DNA of 64,000 bases from JAJRRH01 sp047638815 (GTDB lineage: Bacteria > Bacteroidota > Bacteroidia > Flavobacteriales_D > JABDKJ01): positions 342,107-406,106 of the forward strand of contig JBLIMR010000001.1 in the NCBI GenBank assembly GCA_047638815.1, in the 5' to 3' direction. The position numbers and the translations under genes are program-made. Shown here in pieces: positions 20,835 to 29,925 of the stretch; position 1 is the stretch's first letter; each line of letters starts with the position of its first letter. The notes beneath the pieces were generated by a model, which saw only the letters and a program-made list of their open reading frames with translations, had not been told where the DNA came from and made no database searches.

Positions 20835-21819
20835 TCTTTATATGATTGGCTAGTTGATTCATGGTAACACTGTACATTCCATATTTTGAATTTAGAAACT
20901 TATAGTGTTCAATAATTTGTTGAAGTTCACCGAGCATTATTTTTTCATTGGCACCAAAGTTATGAGGATGCCACCAAAGGTGAAAGATCTCATTTTTTTC
21001 TGCAGCGTATGACATTGCATTTTTAATTCTTCGCACCTTAAATTTAGAAGCAATTCTTTGCTTCACCCTTACTGGTCGAAAGAATCTGCTAGATGGTAAA
21101 TTTATCATTTCTCCTTCCAAATATTTCGGCAGAGAATAAGTGTGATGACCTGATAAATTGAGGTATGCATCAATTATCCTCAAGCTACGCACGAAGACAT
21201 TAGTTTTTCTTTTCAAACCGCCAGAATACATCCAACTTTTTTCGTTGCCTCTGTATGTTATGACACCTTTATCAAATGTAGTTTTTAGGTAATCTTGGTT
21301 AATCTGATTTCTGGGATAGACTATACTTTTTATTTCAATATCGTTCTCTTTCCCTTTGCTTATTGCAAGGTCCAAGTCAGCCTGAAAAGAATCTTTGTCG
21401 TGTCCTTCATCCATACAGTAATAATGACCATAGGTATGAGTGCCGATTTCAATATTCTTATATTTTTTTAATTCATCTATAATTTTCTTGCCATAGTGAA
21501 TTTCATCATCGTCTTCATTTAATCCAATCTTCTCTAGGTGGCCTTTAAATGGAGTAGCGTCTTCAACATTATAGCTGGGAAGTGACTTGGGTATGTCACG
21601 TAAAATGTCTTCTTTACTTTCATTAAAAAGGAGTCCAACCGTAGCAACCGTTGCAGATATTTTGTTTTCTTCAAAAGTTCTTAAGACATCCATAAAAACA
21701 TTACGACCGTTTACAATTTGTTTTTTGTAAGACGCATTATCCCTTCTGTCTAGAACACCCCAATTTAATTCAAGATCTATCGAAATAATTAAATGTCCTC
21801 CTGTTTGATTTAGCCCCAT
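20824..21819 (-). CDS. Polysaccharide deacetylase (NodB-like) family protein
   Basis: A 331-residue protein with the carbohydrate esterase 4 fold. 'LIISIDLELNWG' supplies the catalytic Asp motif and 'IGTHTYGHYY' the His-x3-His metal ligands. 'SIVYPRNQ' and the late 'HLWWHPHNFG' complete the site. These enzymes remove N- or O-acetyl groups from sugars. The next gene is a formyltransferase, so the pair could deacetylate and then formylate the same amino sugar. No signal peptide is seen, which suggests a cytoplasmic substrate. Confidence 0.8.
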   Translation of the reverse strand: MGLNQTGGHLIISIDLELNWGVLDRRDNASYKKQIVNGRNVFMDVLRTFEENKISATVATVGLLFNESKEDILRDIPKSLPSYNVEDATPFKGHLEKIGLNEDDDEIHYGKKIIDELKKYKNIEIGTHTYGHYYCMDEGHDKDSFQADLDLAISKGKENDIEIKSIVYPRNQINQDYLKTTFDKGVITYRGNEKSWMYSGGLKRKTNVFVRSLRIIDAYLNLSGHHTYSLPKYLEGEMINLPSSRFFRPVRVKQRIASKFKVRRIKNAMSYAAEKNEIFHLWWHPHNFGANEKIMLGELQQIIEHYKFLNSKYGMYSVTMNQLANHIKNGV

Positions 21820-21837
21820 ATTTTTAACGTGAATGAA

Positions 21838-23046
21838 TCAGTTTAAATTAGAAATATTCTTGACGAAGTGACTGTAGATTTGATTATATCTTTCAATACC
21901 TTCATAAAGTGAAAAATATCTTAAACCCACCTCTCGTATTTTAGTTTGTTCGTTTTGTCTTTTGTAAATTAAATCTGGAATTTCATTTAGAATTTGATCG
22001 TAGTTATTTTCTTCCAGGTTAACATTGATAATGTAGTTTGGATTTTCGTTGGCTTGCTCCTCAAGATCTCCGATATTGGTGTTGCAAATAACAGGTATTC
22101 CCATGCCCAGTAATTCCCCCAACTTAGTTGGGCTTGAGGCCTTTTTAGAGTAACAGGGTTTGATAAAGAAAATTGAGATATCCATTTTGCTTAAAAAAGA
22201 GGGCAATTCAGCTCTACTCGAAGGATATATTAGTATTCTCTTGAGATCGATATCAAGAGACTTGGCCACTGCATTAATTTTATCCGAAGAATCTCTAGTG
22301 ATAAAATGAAAATTACTCTCTGGATACTTAATATTTAGAGCCTTGAAAAAACATAACATTTCTTCCAGTAGGTACCATGTCCCTATCGAGCCTAAATAGA
22401 CTAGATTAATTTCTGATGTGTCCTTTTGATAGGCTGTTTTGAAATGGTTGAAATTTGCGGCACAAGGAATGATCGAGAAATTTTCTTGAGTCATGTCCCT
22501 CCAGCTTTTCATTTCCTCAACTGCATTTCTAGTAAGAGAAACAACATGGTCTGCGTGGTTAATAAGGTTCAATTCAAGTTTCTTTAATCTAGGGTAAATG
22601 TTTTTCCAGATTAGATTATTTTTATTCCAAATATTTCCATCAAATCGTTCGTCAATATAAAAGCCTCTCATGTCAAAAATGAATTTAACACCAAGCTTTC
22701 TTTTGAGTCCTAATCCAATCATTGAAGTAGGGTAGCTCCTACAATGCACTATTTTAACATCGTGCTTTTTTATAATTTCTGTAGATTTTCTTTTAAGACA
22801 ATATAAGTCATAGATCGTGGAGAAAATCTTTGGCTTAAGATGATAGAATAACGGATTCCAAGTCAGATTTTCGAATTTGTTAATACGATTTTCGATTGTG
22901 AGTTTACCACTCTCAAATCTATCTTTTTTTTCAAAGCTAATTATTTGCACTTTGTAACCCTTAATTGCAAGACCTTCGAGATATGGCAAGATCTGCGACT
23001 GGCCCAGCGGGTCAGTAAGACCATCGTATGTGAGGTATAGGATCAC
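21838..23046 (-). CDS. Glycosyltransferase family 4 protein
   Basis: A 402-residue GT-B transferase. It opens with 'MILYLTYDGLTDPLGQSQILPYL' and ends with the donor-site region 'SPTKLGELLGMGIPVICNTNIGD'. 'NLVYLGSIGTWYLLEEM' begins the second Rossmann domain. The stop of the preceding GT2 gene overlaps its start by 4 bases. It belongs to the ABC-exported glycan run; the donor sugar and linkage cannot be read from sequence. Confidence 0.88.
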   Translation of the reverse strand: MILYLTYDGLTDPLGQSQILPYLEGLAIKGYKVQIISFEKKDRFESGKLTIENRINKFENLTWNPLFYHLKPKIFSTIYDLYCLKRKSTEIIKKHDVKIVHCRSYPTSMIGLGLKRKLGVKFIFDMRGFYIDERFDGNIWNKNNLIWKNIYPRLKKLELNLINHADHVVSLTRNAVEEMKSWRDMTQENFSIIPCAANFNHFKTAYQKDTSEINLVYLGSIGTWYLLEEMLCFFKALNIKYPESNFHFITRDSSDKINAVAKSLDIDLKRILIYPSSRAELPSFLSKMDISIFFIKPCYSKKASSPTKLGELLGMGIPVICNTNIGDLEEQANENPNYIINVNLEENNYDQILNEIPDLIYKRQNEQTKIREVGLRYFSLYEGIERYNQIYSHFVKNISNLN

Positions 23047-23954
23047 TTATTATTGAATAGTATATTTTTAATTGTGGCCAAGGTTCTTTTCATAAATATA
23101 CTGCTCGGTAATATTAGTATGGAACGCCAAAGATAAGATATGGGAACACTTTTCTTTATACTTGAATCCAAAGCGGAATGAAGCCCTATGTATGACCAAG
23201 CACCGGAAGTTAACCTAGCCTTGTAGGGTGCATAGAATACCTTGGTTTCTGGGTCATCAAACAAATACTTTAACATCAATTCTTTTCTATTTACCAAATC
23301 TGTTAAATTAATGTTGAATACACTTCGTGCCTCATGGTCAACAATTGAAGATGTAACATTGTTGTCGCTATGAATTTTGTACTTAGAAGCCAATGTTAAC
23401 CAAAGCAAATAATCTTCTGAAGCAGAAAGATCACGATCTTGATTGAAGGGATTCTTTTCAGCAATATCTTTCCTTATAAATACACCATTGCAACTCAATA
23501 GATTTCCGCGGACGAGTTGTTTGTTAATGTCTTCAATCTTGGTTAATTTTTTGTGTATGGGCTCATGATCAGAATCTCTAAAATCATAATTTAGATGAAA
23601 GGATTCAGGGTTGTTGTGCCTTTTGATCATTTCAAGTGCTGAATGAAGATGATTGGGGTAGGCTAAATCATCGGAATCGAAAAAATTGATGTAATCCCCG
23701 ATGCTTTTTTCTCGTCCATAATTCCTTGCAGCAGCACGTTCTTCATTTTTCTTCTTAAAGTATTGTAATCGGCTATCATTGATCTCTCTTACTACTTCCT
23801 CTGTGTTGTCAGTGCTTCCATCATCGATCACAAGAATTTCGAATTCGGAATATGTCTGATTCAACAAACTATTGATAGTTTTTTCAATCAAATGCCCACG
23901 ATTGTAGGTCGGTATTACTATAGTGAATACTGGATTATTCATAGAGAGATTCAA
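23043..23954 (-). CDS. Glycosyltransferase family 2 protein
   Basis: A 303-residue GT-A transferase. The nucleotide-binding start is 'FTIVIPTYNRGHLIEKTINSLLNQTYSEFEILVIDDGSTDNT' (written as read through residues 9-50). The metal-binding 'FFDSDDLAYP' is the DxD motif. Met5 is an alternative start that would shorten the overlap with the previous gene from 20 to 8 bases. It is cytoplasmic and has no membrane segment. Confidence 0.88.
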   Translation of the reverse strand: MNLSMNNPVFTIVIPTYNRGHLIEKTINSLLNQTYSEFEILVIDDGSTDNTEEVVREINDSRLQYFKKKNEERAAARNYGREKSIGDYINFFDSDDLAYPNHLHSALEMIKRHNNPESFHLNYDFRDSDHEPIHKKLTKIEDINKQLVRGNLLSCNGVFIRKDIAEKNPFNQDRDLSASEDYLLWLTLASKYKIHSDNNVTSSIVDHEARSVFNINLTDLVNRKELMLKYLFDDPETKVFYAPYKARLTSGAWSYIGLHSALDSSIKKSVPISYLWRSILILPSSIFMKRTLATIKNILFNNK

Positions 23955-25041
23955 GTTTATTAATGAACGGTTCTAAACCGAATCTTTGAACTGATTTTTG
24001 ACCTTCAAGGATGATCCGGTCACGATCTTTCTCATTATTAAGAAAGTAGAGTATCGCGGATATAATTTCCTCAGAGTTTTTATGCTTTACGACTATAGCA
24101 TTTTTATTATTTTCAATGAATTCACCAGCAATTCCTGAGATGCTGAAAACTGACGGAATACCCGCTGCAAGTGCCTCCACATAGGTCTGGCCGAAAGCTT
24201 CAATATCAGGATTTATGGGTGTATGAACATATATGTCCAATAAATGATACAGGCTGAATAGGTCTTGTTCGAAGTCTATTTCGATGGAATTTTTAGGGAT
24301 ATGCTTCTTTATCAATTCACTAATTTCCACTTTCTCAGGACCTCTACAATTGGCGAAAATGAATAGCGCATCAGGATATTTTTCCAATAGCTTTTGGAAT
24401 GCATTAATGATGTATTTATGTCCTTTCCAATCGATGTATCGCGCAATAACGCCAACTACTGGTTGTCTATTATCTGGATTGTATTCCTCCTTTAATCTTT
24501 GAATGTCAGGGATGTTTTTATTGGCAAATTTGTCCAAGTCGAAACCATGATTGATAAGGCTTATCTTTGACTCTTGGACACCCTCTTTCATAGTAAGAGT
24601 GTCTTTAACCACCTGTGAAATTGCCACAATGTCCGTTGACCATCGATTGATTAATTTGTCAACTTTGACCGCTTTAGGAAAATAAATATGGTTGTATGTT
24701 GAGAAATGACGAGTGTATATTCTCTTCTTTATTCTGGAGAATTTTGCAGCCAAGAGTCCGATAATATTAGCGTCCCTCATATGACAATGAACAATATCAG
24801 GATTGATAAGTTTGATTGTTTTTCTTGTACTTAAAAATGCAGATGGATAGTCTTTCTTGGAAGAGAATGGGATCCGATATACAGCAATGTTTTTAGATCG
24901 AATATAATCCTCAATTGCAGATCCATTCTCATTGAGTAATATAAATGATAATTGAAATTTACTCGAATCGATATTGTCAATGATCCATTCGAATGCGATT
25001 GCTTTGTCAATATGACTGAGGATGTAGGTTACCTTCTTCAA
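23935..25041 (-). CDS. Glycosyltransferase family 4 protein
   Basis: A 368-residue GT-B transferase. 'PDIVHCHMRDANIIGLLAAK' is the typical end of the first domain, and 'VGVIARYIDWKGHKYIINAFQKLL' opens the second. 'EAFGQTYVEALAAGIPSVFS' is the family's EX7E-like donor motif. It overlaps its neighbours at both ends, which shows tight translational coupling in the run. Confidence 0.9.
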   Translation of the reverse strand: MKKVTYILSHIDKAIAFEWIIDNIDSSKFQLSFILLNENGSAIEDYIRSKNIAVYRIPFSSKKDYPSAFLSTRKTIKLINPDIVHCHMRDANIIGLLAAKFSRIKKRIYTRHFSTYNHIYFPKAVKVDKLINRWSTDIVAISQVVKDTLTMKEGVQESKISLINHGFDLDKFANKNIPDIQRLKEEYNPDNRQPVVGVIARYIDWKGHKYIINAFQKLLEKYPDALFIFANCRGPEKVEISELIKKHIPKNSIEIDFEQDLFSLYHLLDIYVHTPINPDIEAFGQTYVEALAAGIPSVFSISGIAGEFIENNKNAIVVKHKNSEEIISAILYFLNNEKDRDRIILEGQKSVQRFGLEPFINKLESLYE

Positions 25042-25949
25042 TTGATGATTTTATTAGGAAAGTACTGGGATAGACTCTGAATCGTCAATTCATATAACTT
25101 GAACCTCAGTTTTTTTGGTAGTGCCATGATTAAAAAATGCTCACGGTCTATAATTTCAACAAGTTTTTTGGAAGACAGGCATTTATAGATAATCTTTTTC
25201 AGTCCTTTTCTGGGTACAAAATTACGCTGATTGTATTTTTCAAATTTAACCGGATCATTTTTGATTAGATCTTTTTGAGCCAGGGCGTAATCTCTCTTGC
25301 GATTTATATATTTCACAAGAGTTATTGGATCATCATGAAAAACGAAATTGGCGGAGTCATAAAAAACTGGAAAGCTAGATTCTTGTAACCTAGTTGACAA
25401 TTCGAAATCTTCACAATCAGAGAGACTGTCATCGAACCCGCCCAAGTGATTAAACAATTCTTTAGTAATCGAAAAATTTGCAGCGGACAAATATGCGCCA
25501 TCAATAACTCCAGAATCTGAAATTAGTGATAGTTCCCATTTCTTTTCCAGTTGCGCTTTGTAAAGCTGAATGTCCGTATCAATTTTTGTGTGGTCTGTTA
25601 TAATTGAACCTTGAAAAACAGCGCCCTTTTGCTCATCATGAAATTTAGTGTGAGAATAGACAGAGTCGACTGAGGCTCTGGTGTCATCATCGTAAAAAAC
25701 AAGGACGTTACCGGTTGCTGATTGAGCACCAAAATTTCTAATGGCTGCTCTTCCTTTGTTTTCTTGACTTATGATTTTATAGTTCGGATAATCTTTTAAT
25801 TTCTGGCGAGCAATATCTTCGGTTTTGTCCGTGGAACCGTCTATTGCAATGATGATTTCAAAACCTGTGCTAGATTGATTCAAAAGTGATTCAATACATT
25901 TTGAGATTTTATCTTCTCCTTGGTATGTGGGGATTATAACAGAAGTCAT
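25038..25949 (-). CDS. Glycosyltransferase family 2 protein
   Basis: A 303-residue GT-A transferase with 'TSVIIPTYQGEDKISKCIESLL' at the start, 'IIIAIDGSTDKTEDIA', the metal motif 'LVFYDDDTRA' and a later 'GGFDDSLSDCEDFELSTRL', the usual acceptor-side ED motif. It overlaps both neighbouring genes by 4 bases. Confidence 0.88.
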   Translation of the reverse strand: MTSVIIPTYQGEDKISKCIESLLNQSSTGFEIIIAIDGSTDKTEDIARQKLKDYPNYKIISQENKGRAAIRNFGAQSATGNVLVFYDDDTRASVDSVYSHTKFHDEQKGAVFQGSIITDHTKIDTDIQLYKAQLEKKWELSLISDSGVIDGAYLSAANFSITKELFNHLGGFDDSLSDCEDFELSTRLQESSFPVFYDSANFVFHDDPITLVKYINRKRDYALAQKDLIKNDPVKFEKYNQRNFVPRKGLKKIIYKCLSSKKLVEIIDREHFLIMALPKKLRFKLYELTIQSLSQYFPNKIIN

Positions 25950-26929
25950 GCTCGAATTCTTTTAATTATTCTATGAAATCCTTCGGGTAATATATTCGAT
26001 CTGCTGTATAATTTGTTCAAATGCAAGGCGTCTTCTTTTGCTAAAAAATCTTTATTAATTTGATTGTACAAACCTCTAAATAATTTGAAATTCGATTCTT
26101 CATATTTTTCAGTTGCAAGAAGCATGAAAAAATAATTTGCGATACCATGTGTCAATTGGTCGTTCGTTGAGTGAGGAAGGTCCAGTATGGATTCAAGTGT
26201 GATGTCACCAACTAAATTAAGAGGGAATTCTATTTTACTATTTTTAATAATTCCAGCAAAATATTTATTCCTTTCCACATTAAAATCATCTGTACTTGAA
26301 ACAGTCTTAGAATCTTCATGCAGTCTGAAATTAGTAATAATTTTATCTGATTGTAAAATACCTTCTAAATCATATTTGAAAAGATATTTCACCCACCAAT
26401 CACGATCCATGATGTAATGAAGAACATTATTTAGAGATCCGATTTCATCAATAACAGTTTTTCGCCAGTATGTTTCTGGTTGATCGATTCTGGCCCATGC
26501 AATTGTTTTGGCCAAGTTATTTTCATAGACATCTAGACCGCTGGAATGCTTAGTCACATGTCCATCTCTAATGATGTTACTACGTCCACTGAAGATATTT
26601 ACGGAGTTATCTTGGAAGGCGGAATTTATCATTTGCAAACTGCCAGGTTCGAGATAATCATCACTATTTAACCAATTAATTATTTCACCTGTAGCTAATT
26701 TTAGGCCTTTATTTATGGCATCACTTTGACCTTTATCAGGTTCGCTTATATAATACGAGAAATGTTTTTTATATTTTTCAAGGATGTTTAATGTACCATC
26801 ATCACTCCCTCCATCAATGACAATAAACTCTAAATTATCATAATTTTGGTTCAATACTGATAGTATACATTCTTCAATGAATGATCCTTGATTGAGCGTG
26901 GGTGTTATGATGCTGATTTTCTTATTCAT
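25946..26929 (-). CDS. Glycosyltransferase family 2 protein
   Basis: A 327-residue GT-A transferase with 'ISIITPTLNQGSFIEECILSVL' at the start, 'FIVIDGGSDDGTLNIL' and the DxD-type 'INWLNSDDYLEPG'. A 'QPETYWRKTVIDEIG' segment and a long C-terminal helical part follow. This subfamily is frequent in O-antigen and capsule loci. It overlaps both neighbours by 4 bases. Confidence 0.88.
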   Translation of the reverse strand: MNKKISIITPTLNQGSFIEECILSVLNQNYDNLEFIVIDGGSDDGTLNILEKYKKHFSYYISEPDKGQSDAINKGLKLATGEIINWLNSDDYLEPGSLQMINSAFQDNSVNIFSGRSNIIRDGHVTKHSSGLDVYENNLAKTIAWARIDQPETYWRKTVIDEIGSLNNVLHYIMDRDWWVKYLFKYDLEGILQSDKIITNFRLHEDSKTVSSTDDFNVERNKYFAGIIKNSKIEFPLNLVGDITLESILDLPHSTNDQLTHGIANYFFMLLATEKYEESNFKLFRGLYNQINKDFLAKEDALHLNKLYSRSNILPEGFHRIIKRIRA

Positions 26930-27738
26930 TTTTCCTCGATCAGCTTTGTGTAGATATCTGAAACTTCATTTGTAAGTGTGAAATGACCAAGCATGCTATT
27001 TAGTCGCTTTTTTCTGTTTCGTCTTACCCATTGATATGCAAAAGGAAACTTATATTTATCTATCATTTTGGCGATTTTTCCTTTAATTGAGTTTTGCGGA
27101 AAATAATCGATAGAAGATTTGAAATTTTTAGTATTTACAAAAGAAGGATACTGTACTCTAAGTGAATTTAAAACTTTTTGTTCGTGAAAGTGGTACCAGC
27201 AATCGGCTGTAACTTTTATGGGTATTATCGAATCAACTAATGCTTTGGCGGCAGCCCTTGAAATAATGTAAGCAGCCGCGGTTATGGTCTGTCGGATATT
27301 CATAGGATATAACAATTGACTATCGCTGAGTTCGATGGATCCTACTTCACTTAGCTTGCATGGCTCAAATGAAGTGTAGTATAACAAGACAACCTCATTG
27401 TCCAATAGTTGGCTTCCTATTTCCTCAATTTTATCTGTTATGTTTTCTGGAAGGACGACATCATCTTCTATTATAAAAGCGGATTCATCATCTGTTTTTA
27501 AAAAATCAATATATGCGTTTCTGTGAGATAGAGCACAACCAATTGCTCCGTTATTAAGCCACCATCTTAACTCATTCACCTCCTTCATGTCACAGTTTTT
27601 TAGGAGATCTTCATTGGTCAATTTATTGCCATCTATAGCGTCAATAATTTTATAATCAAGTTTGCATTCTTGAACGTGATTGAGAATATACTCCGCTCGT
27701 TCTTGAGCTCGTGCCAATGAAATCACATATGTTTTCAT
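26926..27738 (-). CDS. Glycosyltransferase family 25 (LPS-type) protein
   Basis: A 270-residue protein. 'TYVISLARAQERAEYILNHV' is the GT25 opening, 'IIDAIDGNKLT' follows, and 'GAIGCALSHRNAYIDFLKTDDESAFIIEDDVVLP' holds the family's conserved SH and EDD motifs. GT25 enzymes include LgtB/LpsA-like galactosyl- and glucosyltransferases of lipooligosaccharide. Here it presumably adds a branch or backbone sugar. It overlaps the FkbM gene by 4 bases. Confidence 0.88.
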   Translation of the reverse strand: MKTYVISLARAQERAEYILNHVQECKLDYKIIDAIDGNKLTNEDLLKNCDMKEVNELRWWLNNGAIGCALSHRNAYIDFLKTDDESAFIIEDDVVLPENITDKIEEIGSQLLDNEVVLLYYTSFEPCKLSEVGSIELSDSQLLYPMNIRQTITAAAYIISRAAAKALVDSIIPIKVTADCWYHFHEQKVLNSLRVQYPSFVNTKNFKSSIDYFPQNSIKGKIAKMIDKYKFPFAYQWVRRNRKKRLNSMLGHFTLTNEVSDIYTKLIEEK

Positions 27739-28538
27739 TTAGCAGAGTATAAATTTAAATTATAAGTCACAACTTCTTTTGAATATCCATGATTTAGCAA
27801 AAAGGAATTCATCTCTTCAATTGATTGATTCATGCTTTCAAGGGCATGAGCATGTGTTTCAATCAAGAGATGTTTGAAGACCTTCTTTTGAAGTAATTTA
27901 GAGGCTCCTTTTAAGGCCTCAAATTCAAATCCTTCAATATCAATTTTGATAAGTTTTATGGCATTGGGAAATGTTTCTTCTAAATCATCAAGTTTAATTA
28001 TTCGCACAGCTTGTTGGCCATAAATCTTTCTTCTGATTTTTTCAAACGATATTTTAAAACTGAAATTTTCAGCAAAACTAGAAGCGCCAGAATTAAGTGT
28101 AGGATAAAGATTCATGGTTAATTCGGAGGAGGATGATCCTACTCCAAAAGGCACTATTTGGACATTGGTGCATTTGTTTAGAGAAACATTATTTAGAATT
28201 ACATTCCACAACCTACACTGAGGTTCGATGGCGAATATGCCTCCTTTCTGACCACATAATTTTGAGGCTAAAATGCTGAAATACCCCTCATTACTACCCA
28301 AATCAACAAATGTATCTCCCTCCTCAAGCAGGCTGTTGAGCGTGTGAGTCATTTCTGGTTCATAAAATCCATCCTCAACAAGTTTAATCCCTAGATCTGA
28401 AATTGGATCTACAGAATATTGCCTTCCATCATCAAATTTTACGATCTTTCTTTCAATGCGAAGAATCCATTTTGCAAACATTGCAAGTTCCACAGGTCGT
28501 AATTTTCTGCCTATAAATTTTGCTGTTTTTATATTCAT
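27735..28538 (-). CDS. FkbM family methyltransferase
   Basis: A 267-residue SAM-dependent methyltransferase. Motif I is 'TFVDLGSNEGYFSILAS' near residue 92, preceded by 'YEPEMTHTLNSLL'. 'IIKLDDLEETFPNAIKLIKIDIEGFEFEALKGA' is the FkbM hallmark. Such enzymes O-methylate sugars in surface glycans. It is separated from the next upstream gene by 67 bases. Confidence 0.88.
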   Translation of the reverse strand: MNIKTAKFIGRKLRPVELAMFAKWILRIERKIVKFDDGRQYSVDPISDLGIKLVEDGFYEPEMTHTLNSLLEEGDTFVDLGSNEGYFSILASKLCGQKGGIFAIEPQCRLWNVILNNVSLNKCTNVQIVPFGVGSSSSELTMNLYPTLNSGASSFAENFSFKISFEKIRRKIYGQQAVRIIKLDDLEETFPNAIKLIKIDIEGFEFEALKGASKLLQKKVFKHLLIETHAHALESMNQSIEEMNSFLLNHGYSKEVVTYNLNLYSAK

Positions 28539-28605
28539 CTTGTTGTTGCTTCTTTCAATTTAGAACTTTCATATTTGGGTTTTCCTTCAAGAAAATACTT
28601 TTGTA

Positions 28606-29211
28606 TTATTTAACTTTAACTGCATCCAATATAAGAGAAGAGTAATTTGCCACATTACCTTTGAAATCGTAAGATAAGGATCTATTTACAATGCCATTTT
28701 TAAGATCGTATTTGGATTGATGGATTTCGCCTGATTTATCACAATATTCAAGTAGTTTCACATCAAATCCAATGTTTTTAAGAAGAGTGCTGTAAGATTC
28801 ATGATCCCAAAAGCTTTTGTGATCATCGGACCCGTCTCCCTGACCCCCTGGCTTTACATAATCTATATATCTTTTGTCAGGGTGGTTTTTGTCTGGTACT
28901 GCTATGCGAATGCTTCCATTTATATCAAGGTGATTATACACCTTTCGTAATATTATTTCATTATCTTCAGGAGTAAAATGTTCTAAAACATGTTCACACA
29001 AGATCTTATTTGCTTTACGTTTTGCAAATAAATATTCCCAATGTTGATCCGATGTAATATCGAAAAAAGGGTAGTCTGATTTTATCCAATCCTTATAATT
29101 TGTAGTTCCCGCACCGATAATAATTTTCGGATTATTCGTAGATTCTATTTTTTTGCGGATTCGTTTTCGTTCAATATAAATCCATCTATTTCGTCTAAGT
29201 TTTGTCAGCAT
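28606..29211 (-). CDS. SAM-dependent methyltransferase-fold protein
   Basis: A 201-residue protein. 'PKIIIGAGTTNYKDWIKSDYP' replaces a canonical glycine loop, and 'ILCEHVLEHFTPEDNEIILRKVYNHLDINGSIRIAVPDK' is the post-I/motif III part seen in class I methyltransferases of glycan loci. The SAM-binding loop is short, so activity is less certain than for the neighbouring enzymes. It lies 12 bases from the next methyltransferase gene. Confidence 0.7.
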   Translation of the reverse strand: MLTKLRRNRWIYIERKRIRKKIESTNNPKIIIGAGTTNYKDWIKSDYPFFDITSDQHWEYLFAKRKANKILCEHVLEHFTPEDNEIILRKVYNHLDINGSIRIAVPDKNHPDKRYIDYVKPGGQGDGSDDHKSFWDHESYSTLLKNIGFDVKLLEYCDKSGEIHQSKYDLKNGIVNRSLSYDFKGNVANYSSLILDAVKVK

Positions 29212-29223
29212 TGTCGGAGGGAA

Positions 29224-29925
29224 TTAAAGAGAGGATTCATTTATGGCAGCTCGCGAATAACGTGGCTGCCTATCACCGAGAATTTTCCAGTCGAAAGTTC
29301 TGTCAAAAAAGAAACTTGTCGTTGTTGTGAACTTGACAATTGGTCCAATGCCATGCATGTCAACTTGCAAGTACCCTTGAGATTTTAGATGCTGAGCAGC
29401 TTTCAAATATCTATCGGAGTTGTCGAGAATAATCAATCCACCACTATTCAGTTTAGCTGAAGCTTCCTTAGCACATTCAAACCTGTTTGTGGAGGAATCG
29501 ATAAATATTAGATCGAATTTCGTATCAAAATCATTAATGCTTTTTGAAGCCAATGAAGAGTCTTTAAAGATAATATTCATATTTTCATTTCTCCTTTGTT
29601 GCATGATGTCAAACCAATCTTTTTTTGTCTCAATGCTTGTGATTTGTTTACACCTTTTAGAGAAATATAGTGAGGAATTACCAGAGCCCCATTCAAAAAT
29701 AGTTTTGTCTCGCAGATCAAATTGCTCAATGTACTCAATTGCTGGATATGTCATCCACGGAATGGGGTTGTTTTTCTCATCAACAGCCTGACCACTTTCT
29801 CTTGAGAGGCGATGACCATACTTCTCATCCAGTAGTAGTTGAAGATGTACATCCAGAGATTTATTCACTAGTTTGTATCCGCTAAATCTGGTTAGAATAT
29901 AATTTAAACTGTTTTTTAAACTCAT
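29224..29925 (-). CDS. Class I SAM-dependent methyltransferase
   Basis: A 233-residue protein with motif I 'TIFEWGSGNSSLYFSKRC' near residue 75, acidic residue in 'ITSIETKKDW', and 'FDLIFIDSSTNRFECA' as motif II/III. It lies between the exporter ATPase and a second methyltransferase. Methylation next to a Wzm/Wzt exporter recalls the chain-terminating modification that some Wzt proteins recognise. That link is inference. The stop and the Wzt-type start codon share one base boundary. Confidence 0.8.
   Translation of the reverse strand: MSLKNSLNYILTRFSGYKLVNKSLDVHLQLLLDEKYGHRLSRESGQAVDEKNNPIPWMTYPAIEYIEQFDLRDKTIFEWGSGNSSLYFSKRCKQITSIETKKDWFDIMQQRRNENMNIIFKDSSLASKSINDFDTKFDLIFIDSSTNRFECAKEASAKLNSGGLIILDNSDRYLKAAQHLKSQGYLQVDMHGIGPIVKFTTTTSFFFDRTFDWKILGDRQPRYSRAAINESSL

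Noticed and set aside
29420..29791. A 123-codon plus-strand frame inside the methyltransferase gene
   Set aside because: The opposite strand encodes a clear SAM-dependent methyltransferase within an overlapping operon; the frame is a shadow.
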